Positions 15,915 through 24,483 of a DNA stretch of 54,746 bases are shown here, one piece after another. Location: NCBI GenBank assembly GCA_934454405.1, contig CAKSFN010000014.1, positions 1 through 54,746 on the forward strand, read 5' to 3'. The position numbers and the translations under genes are program-made. Below the pieces are notes generated by a model. The model searched no databases. It was not told the DNA's origin and was given only the letters and a program-made list of their open reading frames with translations. The stretch comes from an uncultured Eubacteriales bacterium. Its GTDB lineage: Bacteria; Bacillota; Clostridia; Oscillospirales; UBA644. How positions within the stretch are numbered: the first letter of the stretch is position 1; each line of letters starts with the position of its first letter.

Positions 15915-16834
15915 AAATTGCGATCATAACAATTTCGGTGCTTATCGCGGCTTATGTCGCTTTTATCGCCGCTCCCGGCATTTTTGCTTACTTTGCCGTT
16001 TTTGCGAGAAGAAAAACCGTGGGTGTGGAGGAGCTTGCCGCAACGCCGTATTTCAAACCGTATATCGAAAAAATCGAGGCGGCGGTCGAACGGCTGAAAG
16101 GTCTGAACGGCAAAACCGTTTATATCAACGGCTTCAAAAACACGCCGCTTTGCGGGCTTTATATCGACAACGGCTCCGAAAAAACCGCCGTGCTGTTTCA
16201 CGGATACCATGCCGAGCCTCTCGTGAACTTCGGCGTTCAGGCGTCTTTTCTGTATGACAAAGGGTTCAATCTCCTTTTACCCTCTCAGCGCGGTCACGGT
16301 GAAAGCGGGGGAAAATCGACGCTCGGCATTTATGAAAAATACGACCTGCTCGCATGGCTTGATTGGGTAAAAACGCAGACGCATGCCAAGGAGGCTCTCG
16401 TTTACGGAATGTCCATGGGATGCTTTGCAGCCGAAAGCGCGTCTGCTGAGTTCGACCCGTCTTTTGTCAAAGCCGCCGTGTACGATTGCGGTTTTCTGTC
16501 TCCGTATTCCCAGCTGTGCTTTGATCTGAAAAAACGGCACTTTCCGTCCGCGCCCGTCGTTGCGTGGACCCGGCTCGTTGTCAGGCTCGCGCTCGGCGAA
16601 GATATGAAAAAAAGCGCGAAAAAACCTCTTTCCGAAAGCGGTATCCCCTCTTTGTTCCTGCACGGAACCCGTGACGGCACGGTTCCCTTTTCCGACGGAA
16701 AAAACAATTACGAAGCGTGCGCCGCGGAAAAAAAGATGTACGCCGTCGAGGGCGCGCACCATACCGCCGCTTTTCTTGCCGGAGGCAGGGAAGCGGAAAT
16801 GATTTTTGAAAAATTTATAATTCCCCGTTTTTAA
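15911..16834 (+). CDS. Membrane-anchored alpha/beta hydrolase (serine type)
   Basis: A protein of 307 residues with an N-terminal membrane helix (residues about 3-30), then an alpha/beta hydrolase fold. The oxyanion region is LFHGYHAEP, the nucleophile elbow GMSMG has Ser168, the acid is probably in HGTRDGTVPF and the histidine in EGAHHTAAF. It resembles bacterial hydrolases of the BAAT/esterase kind. In this operon a lipase, lysophospholipase or thioesterase role is plausible, releasing acyl chains. It overlaps the LRAT-transferase gene by four bases. Confidence 0.78.
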   Translation: MKIAIITISVLIAAYVAFIAAPGIFAYFAVFARRKTVGVEELAATPYFKPYIEKIEAAVERLKGLNGKTVYINGFKNTPLCGLYIDNGSEKTAVLFHGYHAEPLVNFGVQASFLYDKGFNLLLPSQRGHGESGGKSTLGIYEKYDLLAWLDWVKTQTHAKEALVYGMSMGCFAAESASAEFDPSFVKAAVYDCGFLSPYSQLCFDLKKRHFPSAPVVAWTRLVVRLALGEDMKKSAKKPLSESGIPSLFLHGTRDGTVPFSDGKNNYEACAAEKKMYAVEGAHHTAAFLAGGREAEMIFEKFIIPRF

Positions 16835-16850
16835 GAGAAAGGAAAAATAT

Positions 16851-17792
16851 ATGGAAAAATTCGTCATTATTGCAGACAGTACCTGCGATCTTACCGAGGA
16901 GTTTCAGAAAAAGTATGACATCGAGATTATTTTCGGTCATCTTATGCTTCCCGGCAAAAAGGAAATGAAATCGTTTTTGAAATGGGAGACCGTTTCGATG
17001 AAGGACTTCTACACCGCCCTGCGCAAAGACCCCGCGTCGTTTACGACCGCGCCCGCGAGCATAGACGAATACGCCGAGGCGTTTGAAAAGCACGTCGCGC
17101 AGGGAGAGGCTGTTCTTTCGATGTCCATTTCCGGCGCACTGAGCGGCAGCCACGCGTTTTCCTGCAAGGCACGCGAACAGGTGCTTGAAAAATATCCCGA
17201 CGCGAAGATATACTGCTTTGACAGCCTGCGTTACGGTCCCGGCTTCGGGCTTCTTGCCGTTTACGCCTCAATGAAAAGAAGCGAGGGGCTGACTTTTGAG
17301 CAGACCTGCGAATGGCTTGAAGAAAACAAACAGCGTTTTCATCAGGTCGGCTGGCTTGACGATCTTTCGTTCGTTGCGAAGAAAGGCAGACTTACCCACG
17401 CGAAAGCGTTTTTCGGAACTCTTGCGGGAATAAAGCCGATAGGAGAGATAGACGCTACGGGTCTTACGACGATAATAGGAAAGATTAAGGGCGCGAAAAC
17501 CGCTTATGCCGTTTTGTTGATGTACATAAACGAAATTGCGGAAAATCTGAAAGAGCAGACTGTTTTTATCGCGCAGTCCGACCGTCTTGCTCAGGCGGAA
17601 GCGTACAAAAAAATGATTGAAGATAAGTTCTCCCCGAAAGAAGTTATAATCATGGACACATATCCGTCAAGCGGAATTAACGTCGGCCCCGGACTTATGG
17701 GCGCATATTTTATGGGCAAGCCCATAACAAAAGACCTTGAATATGAACGCGGACTTATTGAAAAGTTCACCAAAGAGATTGAGAGCAAATGA
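16851..17792 (+). CDS. DegV/FakB family fatty-acid-binding protein
   Basis: A protein of 313 residues of the DegV fold. FVIIADSTCDLT opens the protein as in FakB proteins, FTTAPASIDEY and SMSISGALSGSHAF are the two segments that bind the fatty-acid carboxylate in known structures, and KGRLTHAKAFFGTL is a family motif. FakB presents fatty acid to the kinase FakA, whose homologue is encoded two genes later, so the pair is complete here. SD AGAAAGGA. It overlaps the transporter gene by 4 bases. Confidence 0.85.
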   Translation: MEKFVIIADSTCDLTEEFQKKYDIEIIFGHLMLPGKKEMKSFLKWETVSMKDFYTALRKDPASFTTAPASIDEYAEAFEKHVAQGEAVLSMSISGALSGSHAFSCKAREQVLEKYPDAKIYCFDSLRYGPGFGLLAVYASMKRSEGLTFEQTCEWLEENKQRFHQVGWLDDLSFVAKKGRLTHAKAFFGTLAGIKPIGEIDATGLTTIIGKIKGAKTAYAVLLMYINEIAENLKEQTVFIAQSDRLAQAEAYKKMIEDKFSPKEVIIMDTYPSSGINVGPGLMGAYFMGKPITKDLEYERGLIEKFTKEIESK

Positions 17793-19153
17793 GAAAACTG
17801 ACAACACGGGGACAAAAAATCCTCTATGCCGTTTCGGGACTCGGCGTCAACATGCTCAATCTTATGATGGGCTCATATCTTTGCAGCGCGATAATAGCCC
17901 GCGGGTTTGCCGAAGAGGTGAAGCCTTTTCAGACTTTTGCGGGCGTAGACCTCGTTATCGTTTCCGTCTGGGCGGTTTTCGGCGTGACAGCAAAGATAAT
18001 CGACGGTGTTATAGACGTGCCCATGGCGGCTTTTGCAGACAATCTCCGTTCGCGTTTCGGGCGCAGAAGACCGGCTCTCGTTATCGGAATGGTTCCGATG
18101 ATAGCCGCTTATCTTCTGTTCCTTGTTGTGCCGAATCCGGGACAGGCAACGCTGCTTAATACCGTTTATCTCGGCGTTGTGCTGTGCCTTTTCTATTCGG
18201 CATATACATTGACGATGGTTACATATTACGCGACGTTTACCGAGATAGTGGATTCGACCGAGGACAGAGAGTTTATCTCAAACGTCAAATCCGTCTGCGA
18301 TATATTCTATTTCATTCTCGGCTATGTCGGCGTTCGCGTTATGCTGAACGGCATAAATATCCGAACGGTCGCTGTTATCGTGCTTCCGCTCGTTTTGACC
18401 ATGATCATTCCGCTGTTTATGATAAAAGAGCCGGATAACAGAAACTCGGAAACGGAAAAACAGGAGAGCGTCGGTCTTATCCGTTCTCTCTGCTGCACGA
18501 TGAAAAACAAAACCTTTGTTCTCTGGATGATAGTCTATTCGTTTATGACATTCGGCGTTCAGCTCTTTTTGAGCGGTATCAACGAATATTTCGCGGGAAC
18601 GGGTATGAATATGATTCTCGTTATGGCGGCTTCCTTTGCCCCGGTTCCGTTTGCCCTGCTTATATATGACAGGATATTCAAGAGGCACGGCTTCGGCGTT
18701 GCGTTCCGTTACGCGCTGGCGATGTTCAGCGCGGGTATGCTTGCTCTTTTCTTCGTTTCGAATATCCCCGCGGGAACGGCAAAAACCGTTTTCTCCGTTT
18801 TGGGCGGCGTTATCTGTTCGCTTGCGATAGGCGCGCTTTTCTCCGTTGCGTACTCCGTTCCTTCGCAGCTCGCGGCGGAAGAGGAAAAGAAGACCGGAGT
18901 TGCAAATTCTGCGATGTATTTTGCCGTGCAGGGGCTTTTCTCGGGCGTTGCGACGGCAATCGGCTCGTATATAGTGCTCAACGCTTTGAAGGTTTCCGCA
19001 GGGAATCTTTTTGACCCGAACTCCTTCAATCCGATATATCTTATGACGGTTATCAGCGCCGCGGGAACGCTGCTCGCGTTTGTTTTGACATTTATGCTTC
19101 CCAAATCACTGGTGAATATGGGCAAAAAAAATAAAACCGGCAACAGAAAGTGA
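17789..19153 (+). CDS. GPH-type (MelB-like) membrane transporter
   Basis: A protein of 454 residues with about 12 membrane helices. The early segment DGVIDVPMAAFADNLRSRFG, then GRRRP, is the signature of the glycoside-pentoside-hexuronide:cation symporter family of the MFS. Members usually carry sugars, but the related animal MFSD2A imports lysophospholipids. As the gene lies between fakB and fakA in a lipid operon, a lysolipid or lipid-precursor substrate is an inference worth testing. A sugar substrate remains possible. Confidence 0.78.
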   Translation: MRKLTTRGQKILYAVSGLGVNMLNLMMGSYLCSAIIARGFAEEVKPFQTFAGVDLVIVSVWAVFGVTAKIIDGVIDVPMAAFADNLRSRFGRRRPALVIGMVPMIAAYLLFLVVPNPGQATLLNTVYLGVVLCLFYSAYTLTMVTYYATFTEIVDSTEDREFISNVKSVCDIFYFILGYVGVRVMLNGINIRTVAVIVLPLVLTMIIPLFMIKEPDNRNSETEKQESVGLIRSLCCTMKNKTFVLWMIVYSFMTFGVQLFLSGINEYFAGTGMNMILVMAASFAPVPFALLIYDRIFKRHGFGVAFRYALAMFSAGMLALFFVSNIPAGTAKTVFSVLGGVICSLAIGALFSVAYSVPSQLAAEEEKKTGVANSAMYFAVQGLFSGVATAIGSYIVLNALKVSAGNLFDPNSFNPIYLMTVISAAGTLLAFVLTFMLPKSLVNMGKKNKTGNRK

Positions 19154-19157
19154 AATT

Positions 19158-20804
19158 ATGGAAAAACACGGCATTGACGGCGTTTTGCTCTGCGGTATGC
19201 TCAGGAACGGGCTTGCGGAGCTTGAAGCGCACGAAGAAGAAATAAACATGCTCAACGTATTCCCGGTTCCGGACGGGGATACGGGCTCGAATATGCGAAT
19301 GACACTTGAACACGGTGTCAAAACCGCCGAACCGAAAAATTCTGTCGGCGAGTACATGAAAGAAGTCAGCGACGGGATGCTGCTCGGCGCAAGAGGCAAT
19401 TCGGGAGTTATTCTTTCACAGTTTTTCAAGGGCATATATCTCGGCTTGTCCGACGCTTTCACCGCCGACGCCGAAACGCTGTTACGCGCTTTTGAAAAAG
19501 GGTGGCGGACGGCTTACAAGGCGGTCGTTCATCCCGTTGAGGGCACGATGCTGACAGTTATGCGCGAGGGCACCGAAAGGCTTGCGGCTGTTTTGACGCC
19601 CGATATGACGGAGGCGGAGCTTCTCTCCGGTTATATTTCGGAGATGAAAAAAACTTTGGAATGCACGCCCGATATGCTTTCGGTGTTGAAAGAAGAGGGC
19701 GTGGTTGACAGCGGCGGCGTCGGGTTCATAACTGTCTTTGAGGGAATGCGAAAGTATCTTTACGGAGAGATAACAGACCCGTTTTTCGAAAACGAGCCGT
19801 CGGAAAAAGCGCTGACGAAGATTGACGAGGAAATATTCAATGCAAACAGCGCGTTTGAAGAAGGTTACTGCACGGAGTTTATTCTGCAACTTATGAACGG
19901 CGGCGCGTATCTGCGTGATTTTGAAGAGAACGCGTTTATAGAAGAGTTAAAGCTTTTGGGCGATTCGATTGTGGTTGTTCGCGACGGTTCCCGCGTTAAG
20001 GTTCACATACATACGTTTCAACCCGAAAAAGTTATTGCGTCAAGCCGCCGATTCGGCGAGTTTATAGCGTTCAAAACGGATAATATGCAAATTCAGCGCA
20101 ATATCCGTGAGGCGAACAAAAAAACAGAAACTTCGCATAAACCGCTGGCTGTTATAGCCGTTGCGACGGGAAGCGGAATCAAAAAGGCGTTCCGCGAGCT
20201 CGGCTGCGACGTCGTCATCGACGGAGGGGACACCTTAAATGTTTCCGTCGAAGAATTTCTTAAGGCGATAAATATGACGGACGCGGAGCGTGTTGTTGTT
20301 CTTCCGAACGACCCCGCCGCCGTGGCGGTGGCGGAGCAGGCGGCTCACATCTGCGGTCGCTCAAACGTGTCGGTTCTTCCTTCTACGGATTTTGCAAAAT
20401 GCTATTTTGCGCTTGCGATGGATATCGGGGACAGCCACGATTTCGAAAAGCGTTTTGAAGTTATGAAGAACACGATAGAAAGCGTTGACTCCGTTTCTCA
20501 GGCGCGCGCTTCAAGAAACTATTCCGACGGCGAGATAAGCTGCAAGGAGGGCGAGGAGATTGCGCTTCTGAACGGAAAAGTCGTTGCCTGCCGCGACGAC
20601 CGCACGGAATGTGTGCTTGCCGCTCTTGAAAAGATAGACGGAATTGAAGATAAGGAAGTCTGCGTTGTTTTTCGCGGTGTTTCCGCATCCGACGAGGACG
20701 AGGATGAGTTGCGGGAAGCCCTTGAAGAAAGATATCCGCTGCTTGAAGTTACGTTTATCGGCGGCGGTCAACGCGTAAGACGCTGGATTATCGGCGTTGC
20801 GTAA
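19158..20804 (+). CDS. fakA: Fatty acid kinase FakA-like (DAK2 domain)
   Basis: A protein of 548 residues with the arrangement of FakA/YloV: an N-terminal DAK2 kinase domain (NVFPVPDGDTGSNM with metal-binding aspartates; GARGNSGVILSQ for nucleotide binding), a middle domain (the VDSGGVGFITVFEG segment and beyond) and a C-terminal DegV-like domain from about residue 320. FakA phosphorylates FakB-bound fatty acid to acyl-phosphate, which PlsX/PlsY or ACP acylation uses. The gene starts four bases after the transporter stop. It is one of the few genes of this operon with a well-known role. Confidence 0.88.
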   Translation: MEKHGIDGVLLCGMLRNGLAELEAHEEEINMLNVFPVPDGDTGSNMRMTLEHGVKTAEPKNSVGEYMKEVSDGMLLGARGNSGVILSQFFKGIYLGLSDAFTADAETLLRAFEKGWRTAYKAVVHPVEGTMLTVMREGTERLAAVLTPDMTEAELLSGYISEMKKTLECTPDMLSVLKEEGVVDSGGVGFITVFEGMRKYLYGEITDPFFENEPSEKALTKIDEEIFNANSAFEEGYCTEFILQLMNGGAYLRDFEENAFIEELKLLGDSIVVVRDGSRVKVHIHTFQPEKVIASSRRFGEFIAFKTDNMQIQRNIREANKKTETSHKPLAVIAVATGSGIKKAFRELGCDVVIDGGDTLNVSVEEFLKAINMTDAERVVVLPNDPAAVAVAEQAAHICGRSNVSVLPSTDFAKCYFALAMDIGDSHDFEKRFEVMKNTIESVDSVSQARASRNYSDGEISCKEGEEIALLNGKVVACRDDRTECVLAALEKIDGIEDKEVCVVFRGVSASDEDEDELREALEERYPLLEVTFIGGGQRVRRWIIGVA

Positions 20805-20816
20805 AAAAGGAGATTT

Positions 20817-21764
20817 ATGGGAATTACAGGGTGGATAATACTTGCCGTTGTCGGCGCTGCCGTTCTCTTTTTCGTTATCCCGACGTTTTTTATGTCGCTT
20901 GCGCTCTACCGCGTGTTGCTTGTTCGGACAAAGCCCGAAAAGTGGGGGCGCGAGTGCAGTATGCCCGAAGACGTCGAGTATAGGGGAATGTTTGAAGACG
21001 GCGTTGCGTGGCGGGAAAAATACAGGGACAGAATGACCGAGGTCAGCGTTGAAAGCGACGGGCTTAAACTTCGCGGCGAATATTTTGATTTCGGCTGTGA
21101 CAAGGCCGTTATAATCATCGCCGGACGAATGGAATCATGCCTGTATTGCTGCTATTTTGCCGAGCCTTACAGACTTGAGGGATATAATGTTCTTGCAATC
21201 GATAACCGCGCCCACGGACTCTCCGAGGGCAGGACTGCGTCCCTCGGCTATAAAGAATATAGGGATCTTTTGGCGTGGGGCAGAATGCTGCACGATACGC
21301 TCGGAAACAAAAAAATCGTTATGCACGGAATTTGCATCGGCGCTTCGGCGGCGCTGTTCGCATTGACGGCGGACGGCTGTCCCGATTATATGAGCGGTAT
21401 GGTTGCCGAGGGAATGTACATCAATTTCTATGATTCGTTCAGGCAGCACATGCTTTTGCTCAAACATCCGAATTTTCCGTTCACGCTTGAAACGATGTTC
21501 TGGATCAGGGTCATCTCGGGCGCAAACGTTGTGACCGACGGTCCCATAAAGCGCGTTTCGAAACTGAAAAAGCCCATACTGTTTCTTCACAGCAGGGAGG
21601 ACGAGTTCTCCGTTCCGAAAAACGCCGAAAAACTGTTCGCCGACTGCGGCAGCGATGATAAGGAAATAGTCTGGTTTGAACACGGCGCGCACTCGCGTAT
21701 CCGTCCTGTCGATACGCAAGGCTACGATGCGGCGGTAACCGGTTTTCTTGAAAAACTTAAATAA
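20817..21764 (+). CDS. Membrane-anchored alpha/beta hydrolase with cysteine at the nucleophile position
   Basis: A protein of 315 residues, N-terminal membrane helix (about 5-35) and alpha/beta hydrolase fold. The nucleophile elbow reads HGICIGAS, so Cys173 replaces the serine. The acid is probably in HSREDEFSVP and the histidine in FEHGAHSRI. The protein is rich in cysteine near the oxyanion region (ESCLYCC, 106-112). It is similar in layout to the hydrolase at 15911, but the cysteine nucleophile recalls dienelactone hydrolases and cysteine thioesterases. Acyl transfer or thioester hydrolysis is an inference. Good SD (AAAGGAG). Confidence 0.75.
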   Translation: MGITGWIILAVVGAAVLFFVIPTFFMSLALYRVLLVRTKPEKWGRECSMPEDVEYRGMFEDGVAWREKYRDRMTEVSVESDGLKLRGEYFDFGCDKAVIIIAGRMESCLYCCYFAEPYRLEGYNVLAIDNRAHGLSEGRTASLGYKEYRDLLAWGRMLHDTLGNKKIVMHGICIGASAALFALTADGCPDYMSGMVAEGMYINFYDSFRQHMLLLKHPNFPFTLETMFWIRVISGANVVTDGPIKRVSKLKKPILFLHSREDEFSVPKNAEKLFADCGSDDKEIVWFEHGAHSRIRPVDTQGYDAAVTGFLEKLK

Positions 21765-21803
21765 TTTTTATCGCGACACAGTCGCGGAAAGGCGGTATAT
21801 ATT

Positions 21804-22247
21804 ATGTATTGCAAAAACTGCGGCGCGGAAATTGCCGACGGCGCAATCTTCTGCCCGAATTGCGGACAATCGGTTCAGTCCGAACTTCAAAATTTTGAAA
21901 CGCCCGTTTACGAGCCTCAGCAGGCGGTTTACGGCAATCCCGTTGAACAGAAGAAACTTCCGAACGTCCTTATGTGGGGTATCTTGGGTTTGGTATTCGC
22001 AGACACCTTATTTCTCAGCTTCCTCGGAATTATCTTTTCCGCAATCGCAATGTCCAAGGCAAAGCTTTACACGGAAATGACCGGTCAGCCCCTCAACAAA
22101 GGCGGCAAGGTCGGAGGCATTCTCGCCAAAATCGGCTTGATTTTGGGTATTGTTTTAACCGTTTTATTCGTTATTTGGCTGATCTCCCTCATTGTCCTTT
22201 TTTCCCATATTTCAAGCAACGGCTTCGGATACGGTCGTTACTATTGA
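21804..22247 (+). CDS. Zinc-ribbon membrane protein of unknown function
   Basis: A protein of 147 residues. An N-terminal zinc ribbon (CKNCGAEIADGAIFCPNCG, two CxxC pairs) is followed by a proline/glutamine-rich linker and two membrane helices resembling DUF4190-type proteins (LMWGILGLVFADTLFLSFLG and IGLILGIVLTVLFVIWLISL). Such proteins are common in Firmicutes, without a known role. It follows the last hydrolase after 39 bases and precedes a strong terminator, so it is probably the final gene of the operon. Confidence 0.75.
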   Translation: MYCKNCGAEIADGAIFCPNCGQSVQSELQNFETPVYEPQQAVYGNPVEQKKLPNVLMWGILGLVFADTLFLSFLGIIFSAIAMSKAKLYTEMTGQPLNKGGKVGGILAKIGLILGIVLTVLFVIWLISLIVLFSHISSNGFGYGRYY

Positions 22248-22280
22248 CAAGAAGAATCAGCCTGAATATTAAGTCTGAAA

Positions 22281-22322
22281 AAGCCCGTCGCCGCTCCGAA
22301 AGGAGCGGCGACGGGCTTTTTG
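22281..22322. terminator. Strong intrinsic terminator
   Basis: A 17-bp perfect stem (22281-22297 with 22302-22318), a GAAA tetraloop and a T tract. A-rich sequence on the other side allows termination of both the lipid operon and the citrate synthase gene, which converge here. Confidence 0.92.
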
Positions 22323-22359
22323 TATGAGTTTTTTTATCGGGCAGAACAGTTGAAAGAGG

Positions 22360-23706
22360 TCATCTTTCGTTCATCGGCACATAGTCCCGATGTTCACCGA
22401 TCGCCTTGTATGCGGGGCGGATTATTTTTCCCGCATTTGTCAGCTCTTCTATCCTGTGCGCGCTCCAGCCCGCGATACGGGCAACCGCGAATATGGGAGT
22501 GAAGAGTTCTACGGGAATACCGAGCATCTCGTAAACAAAGCCGCTGTAAAAGTCGACGTTTGCGGAAACGCCCTTATAGATATGTCTTTTTTCCGCGATC
22601 ACTTCGGGGGCAAGCCTCTCTATCTTGTCATAAAGCGCAAACGTCTTTTCGCGATGCTTTGCGAGGGCAAGTTTTTCCACAAAACTCTTGAAGATTTTCG
22701 CTCTCGGGTCGGAAATGCTGTAAACCGCATGTCCCATGCCGTATATAAGCCCCGCGCCGTCAAACGCTTTGCCGTCGAGAAGATTTTCCAGATATTTTCT
22801 GACCTCGCCGTCGTTTGAAGCGTGAACGTGCTTTTCCATATCTTTTATCATTTTGCCGACCTTGATGTTCGCGCCGCCGTGCTTGGGACCTTTGAGCGAG
22901 CAAAGAGCCGCCGCGATAGCCGAATATGTATCCGTGCCGGAGGATGTTACAACGTGTGTCGTAAAGGTTGAGTTGTTTCCTCCGCCGTGCTCGGCGTGCA
23001 GGATGAGCGCAACATCGAGAACGCGCGCTTCAAGTTCCGTGTACTTGCAGTCCGGACGCAGCATATAAAGAATGTTTTCCGCGGTTGAGAGATCGGGACG
23101 GGGTCTGTGAATTATAAGAGACTCTCCCTTTTTGTAAAAATTGCAGGCGGCATAGCTGTAAACGGAAAATACGGGCAAAACAGCCGTCAGCATAACGCAT
23201 TGGCGGACAACGTTCTCAATGGAAGTATCGTTCGCCTTCGGGTCGTACGGGAAAAGGGAAAGAACGCTGCGTATCAGCGTGTTCATCATATCCTCGGACG
23301 GCGATTTCATTATAATATCGCGCACAAAATTCTTCGGAAGGGTATAAAAAGACGTCAGATACTCTCTGAAATCCGCAAGCTCCTTTTCCTTCGGAAGCCT
23401 GCCGGTCAGCAGCAGATAGGTCGTTTCCTCAAACCCGAATCGCCTGTCCTTCAAGCACCCTTCGACAAGCTTTTCTATCGGATAACCGCGGTAATAAAGC
23501 TCTCCGTCGGCAGGCACGGATTTCCCGTCTACGATCTTCGATGCGCTGACTTCCGAAATCTCCGACAGCCCGGCAACAACTCCCTTTCCGTTTATGTCGC
23601 GAAGGCCGCGTTTGACATCGTATTTTGCGTAAAGGTCTTTATCAAAAAGCGGCAAGGTGCAGTCGTTTGCAAGTTTTTTTAAGTAATATTTTTCTTTCTC
23701 TTTCAT
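22360..23706 (-). CDS. Citrate synthase
   Basis: A protein of 448 residues condensing oxaloacetate and acetyl-CoA. The start is set at the ATG at 23706, with AAAGGAG just upstream, giving MKEKEKYYLKKLANDC; a longer frame has no SD. Catalytic motifs are HAEHGGGNNSTFTT, GMGHAVYSISDPRA and the aspartate in NVDFYSGFVYEMLG. Length and the extended N terminus match the type II clostridial citrate synthases. Neighbours give no TCA-cycle context, so it may serve glutamate synthesis. Confidence 0.93.
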   Translation of the reverse strand: MKEKEKYYLKKLANDCTLPLFDKDLYAKYDVKRGLRDINGKGVVAGLSEISEVSASKIVDGKSVPADGELYYRGYPIEKLVEGCLKDRRFGFEETTYLLLTGRLPKEKELADFREYLTSFYTLPKNFVRDIIMKSPSEDMMNTLIRSVLSLFPYDPKANDTSIENVVRQCVMLTAVLPVFSVYSYAACNFYKKGESLIIHRPRPDLSTAENILYMLRPDCKYTELEARVLDVALILHAEHGGGNNSTFTTHVVTSSGTDTYSAIAAALCSLKGPKHGGANIKVGKMIKDMEKHVHASNDGEVRKYLENLLDGKAFDGAGLIYGMGHAVYSISDPRAKIFKSFVEKLALAKHREKTFALYDKIERLAPEVIAEKRHIYKGVSANVDFYSGFVYEMLGIPVELFTPIFAVARIAGWSAHRIEELTNAGKIIRPAYKAIGEHRDYVPMNER

Positions 23707-23775
23707 ATTGCGCGCTCCTTTCTGTCTTTCCGTTTTTTCAGGCTCCTCAGCCCTTTCGCAAAGTATTATGTTTCC

Positions 23776-23802
23776 ATTATACAGGAAAAGAGTAGATAAA
23801 AA
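23776..23802 (-). promoter_or_regulatory. Promoter of the citrate synthase gene
   Basis: On the minus strand TATAAT (23781-23776) is preceded directly by TG. No good -35 is present at 17 bases; TTTACA lies 21 bases upstream. The -10 box is convincing, the -35 weak. The mRNA leader would be about 65 bases. Confidence 0.45.
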
Positions 23803-23844
23803 TGTAAATTTTTGTGATAAAATTTGATAAAGATGATATGTGCG

Positions 23845-23877
23845 ACCCCGCCCCGACATTCAGATACGGGGCGGGGT
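23845..23877. terminator. GC-rich hairpin between citrate synthase and the coat gene
   Basis: An 11-bp stem (ACCCCGCCCCG with CGGGGCGGGGT) with an 11-base loop follows the coat gene on the minus strand. There is no T run on that side, so it may terminate only with Rho or protect the transcript end. Confidence 0.45.
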
Positions 23878-23945
23878 TTCAGGTCGGAAACGTTTGAAAT
23901 TCCGATATTTCGGCAGACGCGTCTTAGTTCCGATGCACAGCGAGA

Positions 23946-24395
23946 TTACGAATACATCCCGTTCGCGCTCATATAATCATAGATCGTTTTTCCGTGGCCC
24001 TGTTCCTGTTTTTGAATTCCGTTCAGCAGATTTCGCGCGTTTTCATCCGTAAATTCAAAAACGCAGGTATCATACAAATGTGAAGCGTGCTTTTCCGCCG
24101 TCAGCAGATCCGAGCAAAGATAGCAGTCGTTTTGTTTTTCGGGCGTATCCGCAATCTGATATACGGCGGTAAACGTTTGCTTTCCCCCTCCCGTCGGAGG
24201 CTGGGGCACCGCGCCCTGTTCCATCTGAACAAGCATATCGTAATGCGCTCTTTCTGTTTGCGCGAGCTGCGAGAACAGATTTTTCAGCTGCGGATCTATC
24301 GCCGCCGCCGCGTGCTTTTCGTACTTCTCCGCGCAAAGCTTTTCCTGATCCTTCAAATCTTTCAGCAGAGAAGCTTCTTTTTGCGTTAATTGCAT
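23946..24395 (-). CDS. Spore coat protein, CotF-like (ferritin-like fold)
   Basis: A protein of 149 residues. The C-terminal half (DCYLCSDLLTAEKHASHLYD, then HGKTIYDYM at the end) matches the coat F domain of Firmicute spore coats, and the N-terminal half is a four-helix ferritin-like segment with EKYEKHAAAA and ERAHYDML. A linker (PQPPTGGGK) joins the two. Start by the GAGGTGAT SD. Expected in the spore coat; whether it binds metal is unknown. Confidence 0.75.
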   Translation of the reverse strand: MQLTQKEASLLKDLKDQEKLCAEKYEKHAAAAIDPQLKNLFSQLAQTERAHYDMLVQMEQGAVPQPPTGGGKQTFTAVYQIADTPEKQNDCYLCSDLLTAEKHASHLYDTCVFEFTDENARNLLNGIQKQEQGHGKTIYDYMSANGMYS

Positions 24396-24449
24396 TTATA
24401 TCACCTCGGAAAAAGTATTGTCGCATTCCGCGGCGATTATGCAGAAAAA

Positions 24450-24474
24450 GCGGCGGAAACTTTCGCACCGCCGC
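24450..24474. terminator. Terminator of the YfhO/GtrA operon
   Basis: GCGGCGG (24450-24456) pairs with CCGCCGC (24468-24474), flanked by A5 on one side and T5 on the other. On the minus strand it lies directly after the YfhO gene stop. Confidence 0.75.
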
Positions 24475-24483
24475 CTTTTTCTT

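Noticed and set aside
23845..23877. Small RNA or riboswitch before citrate synthase
   Set aside because: The hairpin is downstream of the coat gene and upstream of the citrate synthase promoter. It fits a transcript end better.
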